A stretch of 40,371 nt of DNA, taken from positions 1-40,371 of the IMG/VR virus record IMGVR_UViG_3300025771_000004. One strand, given 5' to 3'. The position numbers and the translations under genes were made by a program. Position 1 is the stretch's first letter. Every line of letters starts with the position of its first letter. Under the pieces are notes generated by a model. It ran no database searches. It was not told the DNA's origin and worked only from the letters and a program-made list of their open reading frames with translations. Positions 20,707-29,465 of the stretch are shown piece after piece. This stretch comes from a virus.

Positions 20707-22140
20707 ATGGCATGGGTCGTAATAGGATCAGCGGTTGTCGGCGGTATAGCCGCGAACTCGGCTGCTAAAAAGAACGCAGCTGCAATGGATCGCGCAAACG
20801 AGCAGAACAACCAGTATCTGAACGCAGCGATGCCTTACATCAACACAAACCTAGGCAACGTCTCTGGTTACTACGACGACATGATCGCCAAAGGTCCCTA
20901 CCAAGGTGACTTCTACGCACAGCCAAACACCATGCAAACTGGTGCAAACACCCAGCTGTACAACCTAGGTAACAACCTGGTCGACCGTGGCAACTCTATG
21001 TATCAAGATGGTATCAACTACGCTGCCCCAGGTATGAACTTCGGTAATAACGCCAACAGCCTGTACAACAAGTTCACAGGTATGGCTGGCGACTTCACCA
21101 ACCGTGTTGGTCAATTTGATGCCTTAGCTAACAACCAGATGAACCTGGCGAATGACTACAGCAACATCCGCGATGGCATTGGTAACTACCGCTCCAACTT
21201 TAATGACCTAGCAACCAACAGTCAGGGTGTCACTGATCGCTTCGGTAACCTAGCCGACAAGGCGTTAAACGATGATCGCATAGGAACTGCATCCCAGTAT
21301 GCCTTAGATAACATGAACCCCATCGTCGACGCCATGATGCGTGACGACAGGCGCACACTGACTGAACAAACGCTCCCAGGTATCAACTTGGCAGCATCGG
21401 CCTCAGGTAATCCTAACTCCAGCCGCGCTGGTGTTGCTGATGCATTGGCTAACCGTGCATTTGATGACCGCCGCGCAGACGTCAGTTCTGATGTTTACAA
21501 CAGTCTCAAAGACGCAAGCCTGGCCCAACAGAACACCCAGTTCAACCAAGGCATGACTGGCACAGTCAACATGGCGAACAACATGTCTAACACTGGTGGT
21601 TTCTATGGTGACGCCATGAACACCTACGTCAACCAGGGTAACATGACGGGTAACATGGGAACTGCCTACGGTAACGCTGGTAGTGCCCTGACAGCTGGTA
21701 ACAACACCATGACGTCAGCTGGTAACATGTTGTCAAACGCTGGCACTGCGAACAACCAGCTAAACACAGCGACAACCACTGGTATGAACATGGCTAACCA
21801 GGGTAACAACACAAGTGTGTCTGGCGCTAATACCGCATTGAGTGCAGGTAACAATCAGAACACATGGGACCAAGGCAAACTTGATGCAGACCGCTCACAG
21901 TTCGACTACCTGACTGGCTATAATTACAACCTAGGTAAAGACTACGGTGGCTTCTTAGCTAGCGGTTCTCCAGGATCGGGAAATTACCAAGCAAACATGG
22001 TTAATCCAGGGCAATCCTTCCTCGGCGGTGCTATGTCGGGAGCGGGTATGGCAAACCAACTTGGCTTTAGTATTAATGGCAACTCTTCGTTCTTTAATCC
22101 TTTGTTTGGCGGTGGCCCTGGCCTCGGCGGCTTTGTGTAG
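20707..22140 (+). CDS. Internal virion / DNA ejection protein
   Basis: 477 residues from the ATG at 20707, preceded by AAAGGA; an upstream start at 20677 is weaker. The N-terminus is a glycine-zipper membrane helix (VVIGSAVVGGIAANSAAKKN). The remainder is extremely asparagine-, glycine-, methionine- and alanine-rich with irregular repeats (NMANNMSNTGG, GNMTGNMGTAYGN). This composition is typical of small ejection proteins that enter the cell envelope with the DNA. It is followed by two more likely ejected proteins. Confidence 0.7.
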   Translation: MAWVVIGSAVVGGIAANSAAKKNAAAMDRANEQNNQYLNAAMPYINTNLGNVSGYYDDMIAKGPYQGDFYAQPNTMQTGANTQLYNLGNNLVDRGNSMYQDGINYAAPGMNFGNNANSLYNKFTGMAGDFTNRVGQFDALANNQMNLANDYSNIRDGIGNYRSNFNDLATNSQGVTDRFGNLADKALNDDRIGTASQYALDNMNPIVDAMMRDDRRTLTEQTLPGINLAASASGNPNSSRAGVADALANRAFDDRRADVSSDVYNSLKDASLAQQNTQFNQGMTGTVNMANNMSNTGGFYGDAMNTYVNQGNMTGNMGTAYGNAGSALTAGNNTMTSAGNMLSNAGTANNQLNTATTTGMNMANQGNNTSVSGANTALSAGNNQNTWDQGKLDADRSQFDYLTGYNYNLGKDYGGFLASGSPGSGNYQANMVNPGQSFLGGAMSGAGMANQLGFSINGNSSFFNPLFGGGPGLGGFV

Positions 22141-22153
22141 GAGAAACTGACAA

Positions 22154-23035
22154 ATGGTTAACTTTTCGTATCCCCCAGGTGTTTTAAACCAAAACCCTAA
22201 TGGTCAGCCCCCAATGAGTATGGGATCACCTTTACTGATGCAAAACCCAGCACCAGCGAAACCACCAGCACTCCAGGGTGCAACTGGTAACGCACGTGGG
22301 TCTTCCCGTATGCCTATGATCCCTGACAACCGCATTGGTTTAGGTGAAGGACTACTACGTGTTGGTGGTGCAATGATGCAAGGTGCTAACACTGGTCAAG
22401 GTTATTCATCGGCAATCGATGCCTATGGTAACATCATGGACTACAACCGCCAGGCTGACATGGAGCGTATGCAGATCGAGGAAGCGCGGATGCTGGAAGA
22501 CCAGCGTCGTAAAGATCTGATGCGTAAGATGAACTCAGGCGGTGCTGGTGGTAATAACCCTGGTGATCCAGAGGCCATTGGTGAGGTCCGTTCAGCTATT
22601 GCTAAACTACAGTCTGCCCGTGATATGTTTACACAGGACCCTGACAGTAGTCTAACGGGTTTTAATTGGGCAGCTATCGCAAGTCGTCTTACAGGACGCG
22701 CTGTTGGCAACGAGGACGAGGCAAAACGCCTGTTCCTACAGGAAGTCCGTCTAGACAGTGTTATGCAGCGTGTAGCTCAGACCAAAGGTGCAATCTCTAA
22801 CGCCGAAATGCAACTATTTGCGTCACAAGCTCCAACCCTAGACAGTAACGACGTTGTCTGGAAAGCATGGCTTGATCGTCAGCTTCTACTACAGAAGAAG
22901 ATCCTCAATCGACTTCAGAATGGCATCCAGGTTGATCCTAATGCGCCTCTCGATGATGATCTAGCTGACCCAAATACAAGTACAGTCGACCAGTCAGTGA
23001 TTGATGAAGCTAACGCTGTCATTAACGGCGGTTAA
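22154..23035 (+). CDS. Internal virion protein, middle-sized
   Basis: 293 residues with an AGGAG ribosome site. A proline- and glycine-rich N-terminus (residues 1-55) leads to a methionine-rich coiled coil (about 100-130, RQADMERMQIEEARMLEDQR) and then a helical domain with conserved-looking TQDPDSSLTGFNWAAIASRLTG. This is the usual shape of the middle ejection protein in T7- and P22-like phages. Its position between the 477-residue and 1901-residue proteins supports a three-protein ejection complex. Confidence 0.7.
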   Translation: MVNFSYPPGVLNQNPNGQPPMSMGSPLLMQNPAPAKPPALQGATGNARGSSRMPMIPDNRIGLGEGLLRVGGAMMQGANTGQGYSSAIDAYGNIMDYNRQADMERMQIEEARMLEDQRRKDLMRKMNSGGAGGNNPGDPEAIGEVRSAIAKLQSARDMFTQDPDSSLTGFNWAAIASRLTGRAVGNEDEAKRLFLQEVRLDSVMQRVAQTKGAISNAEMQLFASQAPTLDSNDVVWKAWLDRQLLLQKKILNRLQNGIQVDPNAPLDDDLADPNTSTVDQSVIDEANAVINGG

Positions 23036-23061
23036 TACTCCCTTACATTTAGAGGTTCTCT

Positions 23062-26000
23062 ATGGCTCAAGACAACTTGACAGCCTACGCGCAGTGGCTT
23101 GTCCAAAACAAGGACAAGAAGGGGACCCCAGAGTTTGACAAAGTCGCTCGGGCGTTCCAGATGCTACAAGCCGCAGGGCCTCGCCAAGCTGAAGCACCAG
23201 TAAACCCACCAGGCACTGGTGTTGGACGCTCGTGGCAGCGAGGTGTCATTGGTACAAAGCAGGGTATTTACTCTGGTATTGCAACTAACGCTGCAAACAC
23301 CTTGGAAAGCATGGATGTCGACAGGCTAACGACAATCAGACGTGCTTTAGATATTGTTGTTCCTGAAGATGCTTTGGCAATGATGGAGGCCGATGGTACA
23401 CTCCAGGCTCTTGGTAGTGTAAGAAACGAAGAAGAGCTAAATCGTTGGTTTGACTCTTTAGACCGTGACTTTGACCTAGGACCACAGAACGTCGCAAAGT
23501 TGAAAGCGATGGTCGGTGGTGCAGAGGCTGCAAAGTCTGACTACCGTGCCCCAGGTGGTAAGTTTGAGACTGTACGTGAGACAGGACAAGACGCTCTAAC
23601 ACGTGCGTCTGAGCTTGAAGCTGACCGAGCGGCACTTCCCATGTCTCCAGTGGCCCAGCGCGGCGCACAGGACTTCCAGGATGCCGAAGGAGTCATGGAT
23701 TGGGCGCGTAAGTCATTCAAAGATCCTATGGCTGCACTTGCCTTCATCGGTGAGACCGCAGCTGAGACTGGTCCAGCAATGGCAGCTGGTATTGGTACAT
23801 CTGTCGTAACAGGCAACCCACTGCTCGGCGCGGGTATCATGATCGCTGCGTCAACACCCCGTGAATACGGTGGTGAGGTCATGAGTTTCCTGCGTGAACA
23901 AGACATCAATGTGTCAGACCCACAAGCCATCCGTGAAGCCATCGACAATGGCAACATTATGGCTGAAGCTCAGAAACGTGGCCTAACCAAAGCAGCCATC
24001 ATTAGTGCCTTTGAGGCTATCGGTATGAAAGGTGGCGGTGGTATACTACTGCAAGGTGGTAAACAGGCGTTCACAGGTGGTGCGGGTGAGGCAACATCAC
24101 AAGTTGCTTTAGATGGTGAAATCACGTCTGCCAAAGAAGTCGCACTTGAAGCAGTAGCAGAACTTGCAACAACACCAGGCGAAGCCGCGATCCTATATAC
24201 AAAGAATGGCACACTAAAAGATCCAGACAGCCTAGACGATACCCAAAGACAGGCAGCTGGTGACCTAGCGCGTACATTTAAGGCTATCACAGACGCAAAC
24301 CCTGACTTTAATCTAAAAGACGTCGACAAAACGTCAGCTAAAGGTGCCCGTGCCGTCGTTGACCAGGCTCACATTCAACTAACCGAGGCACTAAAGCAGC
24401 GATTTGCTGACATGAAGTCCCGCGTGAAGCCGAATCAGACAGATACATTCGAAAGTGTGTCCGAGAAGATCCTAGCGGCAGCTGCATACCGTGAAGGACG
24501 CAACAAAACTAAGTCAATCGTCGGTAATCAAGAATTAGACGCCCTAAAACGCCTCGCTGGGGACACCAGAGAAGGCCAAGAGGCAGTCAACCTGATCCTA
24601 CAGCTAAACCAGCTAACAGAATTGCATAATAGCGGCTACCAGGGCGGTCTATCGTCCTTCACTGATCAGTTTTCTGTCTTTGGAAGCAAGGTTGGTTACG
24701 ATAAAGGTGCTGTCGCTACAGAACGTCTACTGCGTCCCCTAATTAGTGGTGGTGCAGCTGTTCAAACTGGTGGTCTGAGCATTCCAGCCCAGATGGCTGT
24801 ATCTGGCGGTGGTCGAGCAATCGATAAACTAACAGGCAACTATAGTCAGATCGACAAGTTCGTCCGTCGAAACGCTGAAACACCTGGTCTACAGCAACCT
24901 ACAGCACCATCACTACGTGACGCAGCCGCAGCACAGCTACAGGCCGACGAAGACGCAAAGCAGCGTGAAGAGGCATTACGCACTGCACGTGAGGCAGAAC
25001 AGCGTCAGTTGAACCTACAGCTGGCACAACAAGACGCCCCCGCAACCCCAGGCAGTCCACAGTTCACTATGGAAGATGCCACGGGTCTGTCACGTGATGG
25101 TGTCGCTCGTATCTTGCGTGTTCTAAAAGGACGTAATGACAACCCTGCGCTAACACGTGCAATTCAAGAGTATGAGCAGAGTGTTGCCACAGGTGGTCGC
25201 ATTGAGGACCTAAGCCCACTGATCCGTGCGGTACGTCAGTTCCAACAAGATAACCCAGAGTACGTGCCAATGGTTCGCCCACCGAACTCATTGAGCAACC
25301 CGATGCTGGCAAACCCAGCCGCACCTGGTCAGCCGCCAGCTGTTGGTACGACTGAACCTAACCCAGTGCAAGCACAGACGTTTGGCCCACAGTTCACAAC
25401 TCAAGAGAACTACAACCGTGGCATCGAGGCTAACAAGGCGATGAACGCTGAGTTGGTTGAGGGTGTCACTACAGATCCAGAGTTGAACCGCGTACAGAAG
25501 GGACGTCTGATTACGTCTCTGGATGTCCTAGCAAATAACCTAGGTTCAGACCCAGTAGCAGCCGCACAGGAACAAGTGCAGAAGCTGGAAGAGGCTGGTG
25601 TACCAGCTGAGGCAGTCGAGAAGTATATACAACCGTATGTGGACCGTGTGGCGCGTCAACAGGCGGCACGTGATGTAGGCCCACGTATGGCTATGGCACC
25701 ACAGGAAGATGCCCCAGCAAACGCAGACCTATGGTCAGTGCCACCCCAGGCGTTCAACTCAGCTGACACGTCGATCAACAGTGGTAAACTACCAGCTGGC
25801 TTTACTGAGCTAAAGAAACAGGGCGTGTTTGAAGAAGGTCAGACCGTTGTCGACATCGGCGGTGGTCGTTTTGATAACGCTGTCGAAGACCTGGCAAAGC
25901 AGGGCGTGACACTGAAAGTATACGACCCGTTCAACCGTTCAGCGATGCACAACGAGACTGTCGTGTCCGAAATTGCAAACGGTGGTGCTGATGCCGCTGT

Positions 26001-28767
26001 GTCAAACAACGTGCTAAACGTGATTCAAGAGCCTGAGAACATCAACCGTGTTGTACGCCAGGCACACAACGCTATCCCTGATGGCGGCAAGGCATACTTT
26101 ACTGTCTACGAAGGTAAAGGCGACGGTGTTGGTACTGAGACATCAAAAGGCTGGCAGCGTAACGAGAAGACACAAGACTACGTTGCACGTATCGAGGAAG
26201 TCTTTGGACCAGGTAACGTCACCCGTAAAGGCAAAGTCATTACTGCAACCAAAGCTACTAGTGCGTCACCAATTGCATCCGCAATTCAAACTGCACCAGG
26301 GCAATCATACGTCAACCCGCTACAGGTCCCAGATAATGAGATTGATGCAACACGCCTAAATGATTCACCAAGCGAAGCAGACATCCAGAAGATGCGTGAG
26401 GGCACATACAAGCCAAAGACAAAACGTAATCTGGTCGAAGCAGCTGACTACATGTACCAGAAGTGGAAAGCAGCCACAGGACGTGACGAACCGTTTGAGT
26501 ACACACCTGAGAACGTCGACATCATCTCCACCTACATGGCGACAGAAGCTGTCAACGCTCTACAGAGTGATGCTAACGCCATCGGATGGTATGACCGAAA
26601 GTTGAAAGCCGCGAAGCGCGTGGTGTCTCTTGTGGACCCACGTGTGACGCAATCCGCAGATGCAGAGGCTGCATTTGACTTTGCTCTAGCAGTTACTTCT
26701 AATGGTCAGGCCGTTGCCGATAACTTTGCGTATGCGCATGAGGTGTTTGGTTACTTCATGGATAATGGTGTGATGCCTACGACTACCTGGAAGAAGGGTG
26801 GTGAGCGCAATGCATCTATGGTCGAGGCATTCGACTTCTTTAATGCTTACCAGGCGTCAGGCACTAACATGCCTATCCAAGACTTCCTAGACAGCGACTT
26901 CACTGTAAATGAACTCAATATGTACATTGCACGTTTTAACGAGCAGTATGGTACAGAGATCAAAGTACCTTCGTCTGAAGGTGCAAACGCTGAGGTCAAA
27001 GGCTCCTACGTCATCGGCCCGAAGATTGGTCAGGGCTTCTACCAAAACATCCGTGGCAACTATGATCCACTAACGATGGACATCTGGTGGATGCGCATGT
27101 GGAACCGCTTGGTCGGTCGTCCGTTTGTAGCAGACCCAGATCTCGACAAAGGTCGTGTTAACGTCAGGGATGCTATGAAAGGCGCGGGTAAACTTGAACA
27201 GAAGATGATCAATCAGACGCTGAAAGAAATGGGCGTCGGTAAACGTGAGATCAACAAAGACTCTGCACTGTTCGACGACTTTGTTACTAACGTAGAGAAG
27301 AAGTATCAGAAGTTCTACAAGCAGTATAAGATCGATAACGGTGTTAACCATAACAAGCCTAACTTCTTCAAGAAGACTGGCACACACGTCAAGAACCTGA
27401 AGCCACAGCTACAGGCACAACCTAAAGGGCCAAATGAACGCGCGTACATGCGTGAGGTCACAAAGGCCGCAATTGCTAAACTAGCTGATCTTGGCTATGA
27501 TATCGAAACAGCTGATTTCCAGGCACTTATGTGGTACCCTGAGAAGCAACTGTTCAGACATTTAGGTGTTGCCCCTGGAAGAGGCGCAGATAATGACTAT
27601 CTAGATGCTGCAATCATGCTTGCGGAAAGCGAAGGAATAACAAATGACCAAATCCAAGAAGCACTCCCCGATGCAGACGGAGACGGAGCCGTCAATAATC
27701 AGTCAGGTGCCCAAGGAGTCAATGAAAGACTTTATCGAGGGCCTAGTGGCGATGGCGAAGGCCAAACGCGAGCAGCAATTGCCCCAGTCACAGATGGAGT
27801 CGCAGGGATCCTCGCGTCCAGGCTTGCGGGTGGACCCACCCAACGGTCTTCTGTCCCAAGTACCCAAGAGGTAAAGCAAGCAGCTGAACCTGTCCGTGCA
27901 ATCATCGAGGTTGGTAAGAAGGGCAGCAAGTACGAAGACGGGATCAAAGACATCAACCAGGTACGTGAGTTGGCAGATGCTATAAACGTAGCCCTGAAGA
28001 TGTATAGCGATCAGCGTAAAATGCGCTTTGATGCTAATGCTCCAAACTCTACAGATGCTATGGGTCTCTATGAAGCTGGTAATGCCTATGCATTGGATCC
28101 ACAGGCGGCTGGCTCAGAGTTTCAATCTTACATCACTGCACTTCATGAAGTAGCGCACGGTCTAAACGATCAGCGTTACAACCCAGCCTTGTTGAGTAGT
28201 TTTGATGAGGATGTACAACAAGAGTTGATGGGTAAATTAGCTGGTTACCCTGGACCAATGACAAACAAACTTACAGGACGGAAAGAATATATCCGACGCG
28301 GTTCGTTTGATGAGTTCATCGGCGCGATGTTGTCTGGTGGAAGTAAGGTTCCTAAAGATTTACAAAAGATGGTTTTGAAGGAAATGAAAGATCTTCAGGA
28401 CCAAGGTCAGTACCGTGATGGAACTGATGTCAGATACAAAGGCGGTACTAAACGCACATTGGCACAACGCAAGTCTACCCCTTACTACAAATACATCAGA
28501 AGCACACCTGAAATGGCAGTTGATCCTGTCATCTACTACTTGCACGATCCGAAAGGCATGAAGAAGAATTACCCAGCGACAGCTGAGATGATTAAATCTT
28601 TCTTTAGCAAAAGCCCAAAGATCCAGTTCTACAGTCACCCACTTGCAATGGCGTTTGCCGTCGCATTGGCGATACTGATGAAAGCAGAACAGGAAGACGA
28701 GCAAGAGAAGCAAATGCCACCAGGCGCATTGAACCAACCAATGATGCCTGGAGCACTGTCTGCATAA
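23062..28767 (+). CDS. Giant virion protein: methyltransferase-like and HEVAH metallopeptidase-like domains
   Basis: 1901 residues in one frame. The N-terminal repeat-like start (QWLVQNKDKKGTPEFDKVA) is a common lead of large ejected podovirus proteins, followed by alanine-rich helical domains. Residues about 905-1060 hold a class I SAM-methyltransferase pattern: VVDIGGG with D931, then LKVYDPF and SNNVLNVI. Residues 1695-1699 are HEVAH, a gluzincin-type zinc motif in a compact domain, followed near 1858-1876 by a membrane segment (HPLAMAFAVALAILM). It is probably ejected into the cell with the genome. Activity of either enzyme domain is inferred, and no lytic transglycosylase signature like T7 gp16 was found. 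Confidence 0.8.
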   Translation: MAQDNLTAYAQWLVQNKDKKGTPEFDKVARAFQMLQAAGPRQAEAPVNPPGTGVGRSWQRGVIGTKQGIYSGIATNAANTLESMDVDRLTTIRRALDIVVPEDALAMMEADGTLQALGSVRNEEELNRWFDSLDRDFDLGPQNVAKLKAMVGGAEAAKSDYRAPGGKFETVRETGQDALTRASELEADRAALPMSPVAQRGAQDFQDAEGVMDWARKSFKDPMAALAFIGETAAETGPAMAAGIGTSVVTGNPLLGAGIMIAASTPREYGGEVMSFLREQDINVSDPQAIREAIDNGNIMAEAQKRGLTKAAIISAFEAIGMKGGGGILLQGGKQAFTGGAGEATSQVALDGEITSAKEVALEAVAELATTPGEAAILYTKNGTLKDPDSLDDTQRQAAGDLARTFKAITDANPDFNLKDVDKTSAKGARAVVDQAHIQLTEALKQRFADMKSRVKPNQTDTFESVSEKILAAAAYREGRNKTKSIVGNQELDALKRLAGDTREGQEAVNLILQLNQLTELHNSGYQGGLSSFTDQFSVFGSKVGYDKGAVATERLLRPLISGGAAVQTGGLSIPAQMAVSGGGRAIDKLTGNYSQIDKFVRRNAETPGLQQPTAPSLRDAAAAQLQADEDAKQREEALRTAREAEQRQLNLQLAQQDAPATPGSPQFTMEDATGLSRDGVARILRVLKGRNDNPALTRAIQEYEQSVATGGRIEDLSPLIRAVRQFQQDNPEYVPMVRPPNSLSNPMLANPAAPGQPPAVGTTEPNPVQAQTFGPQFTTQENYNRGIEANKAMNAELVEGVTTDPELNRVQKGRLITSLDVLANNLGSDPVAAAQEQVQKLEEAGVPAEAVEKYIQPYVDRVARQQAARDVGPRMAMAPQEDAPANADLWSVPPQAFNSADTSINSGKLPAGFTELKKQGVFEEGQTVVDIGGGRFDNAVEDLAKQGVTLKVYDPFNRSAMHNETVVSEIANGGADAAVSNNVLNVIQEPENINRVVRQAHNAIPDGGKAYFTVYEGKGDGVGTETSKGWQRNEKTQDYVARIEEVFGPGNVTRKGKVITATKATSASPIASAIQTAPGQSYVNPLQVPDNEIDATRLNDSPSEADIQKMREGTYKPKTKRNLVEAADYMYQKWKAATGRDEPFEYTPENVDIISTYMATEAVNALQSDANAIGWYDRKLKAAKRVVSLVDPRVTQSADAEAAFDFALAVTSNGQAVADNFAYAHEVFGYFMDNGVMPTTTWKKGGERNASMVEAFDFFNAYQASGTNMPIQDFLDSDFTVNELNMYIARFNEQYGTEIKVPSSEGANAEVKGSYVIGPKIGQGFYQNIRGNYDPLTMDIWWMRMWNRLVGRPFVADPDLDKGRVNVRDAMKGAGKLEQKMINQTLKEMGVGKREINKDSALFDDFVTNVEKKYQKFYKQYKIDNGVNHNKPNFFKKTGTHVKNLKPQLQAQPKGPNERAYMREVTKAAIAKLADLGYDIETADFQALMWYPEKQLFRHLGVAPGRGADNDYLDAAIMLAESEGITNDQIQEALPDADGDGAVNNQSGAQGVNERLYRGPSGDGEGQTRAAIAPVTDGVAGILASRLAGGPTQRSSVPSTQEVKQAAEPVRAIIEVGKKGSKYEDGIKDINQVRELADAINVALKMYSDQRKMRFDANAPNSTDAMGLYEAGNAYALDPQAAGSEFQSYITALHEVAHGLNDQRYNPALLSSFDEDVQQELMGKLAGYPGPMTNKLTGRKEYIRRGSFDEFIGAMLSGGSKVPKDLQKMVLKEMKDLQDQGQYRDGTDVRYKGGTKRTLAQRKSTPYYKYIRSTPEMAVDPVIYYLHDPKGMKKNYPATAEMIKSFFSKSPKIQFYSHPLAMAFAVALAILMKAEQEDEQEKQMPPGALNQPMMPGALSA

Positions 28768-28786
28768 GACCCCCAAGGAGAGCGAA

Positions 28787-29176
28787 ATGTTAAAGACTGC
28801 ATTGGACCTGGTTCCAATCCTAGAGGCTATTGATGTCGTCAAGTCATCAAAGCTCCTAACCAAAGCACAACAGGACACTGTGTTGCGTGAGGTTGCATCA
28901 GCGATCCCAGCACCAGTGTTCTGCAAACAATGTCCAGAGACACTGTCTATCATAAACAAACTAGTGGAGACGACAGATGGGTCACCCGCCAAAAGAACCT
29001 CGAAAGAAGAAACCAGCAAAGCCAAAGTTAATGCCAGGTCGAGCCAGACCAGCACACAAGAACCCTCTGGCACTGCAACATCAGACACCCGAGGGACGGG
29101 CAAAGTTCCGCGAAATGCTAAAGAACCGAAAGAACAAGGGGGGAAGACCCCTCGGAGTTCCCGACGGTCACAGTAA
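28787..29176 (+). CDS. Hypothetical protein overlapping terminase small subunit
   Basis: 129 residues with a strong AAGGAG ribosome site. The first 64 residues look protein-like (MLKTALDLVPILEAIDVVKS, a CKQC pair, helices). The last 65 are serine-, threonine- and lysine-rich and overlap the next gene by 200 bases in another frame. The N-terminal part is probably genuine; the low-complexity C-terminus may just be the shadow of the overlapping gene. Function unknown. Confidence 0.5.
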   Translation: MLKTALDLVPILEAIDVVKSSKLLTKAQQDTVLREVASAIPAPVFCKQCPETLSIINKLVETTDGSPAKRTSKEETSKAKVNARSSQTSTQEPSGTATSDTRGTGKVPRNAKEPKEQGGKTPRSSRRSQ

Positions 29177-29465
29177 GGAAACCATCAAGCCAGTCGTCGA
29201 CCAGGCAAAAGAGGACGCCAAAAGGGCGGTAAGTATCATGAAGAAAGAGTATGACATCGAAGACCCACGCGCTGAGGAAGCACTCGAAACCGCAGTGGAG
29301 ATCATGCGTACACCAGTACACAACCGTGATCGTCTTCAAGCAGCCAAGTTGATCCTGGACTTCACCAAGGTCAAACCTGTCGCCAAGTCTGAGATCACTG
29401 TCGGTAAAGCTGAGGAGTTCCTAAGCTCACTGCTAGATACCAATGACGGTGACGACCAAGACTAA
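28977..29465 (+). CDS. Putative terminase small subunit
   Basis: 162 residues immediately upstream of the large terminase, which it overlaps by 23 bases. The N-terminal third is very basic (KEPRKKKPAKPKLMPGRARP), fitting DNA binding. The middle is helical (AVSIMKKEYDIEDPRAEEAL) with a block RDRLQAAKLILDFTKVKPV seen in small terminases, and the C-terminus is acidic. A GGAG lies before the ATG. No sequence motif is diagnostic, so the assignment depends on gene order, size and charge. Confidence 0.65.
   Translation: MGHPPKEPRKKKPAKPKLMPGRARPAHKNPLALQHQTPEGRAKFREMLKNRKNKGGRPLGVPDGHSKETIKPVVDQAKEDAKRAVSIMKKEYDIEDPRAEEALETAVEIMRTPVHNRDRLQAAKLILDFTKVKPVAKSEITVGKAEEFLSSLLDTNDGDDQD

Noticed and set aside
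28763-28786. Possible fourth promoter (TAAGACCCCC) before 28787
   Set aside because: It lacks the ACTAAGAG half and the TTTA end of the other copies; probably chance plus the AAGGAG ribosome site.
28360-29103. 247-codon ORF on the - strand
   Set aside because: It is the shadow of the end of the giant virion gene and the next gene; no start signal and an implausible protein composition.
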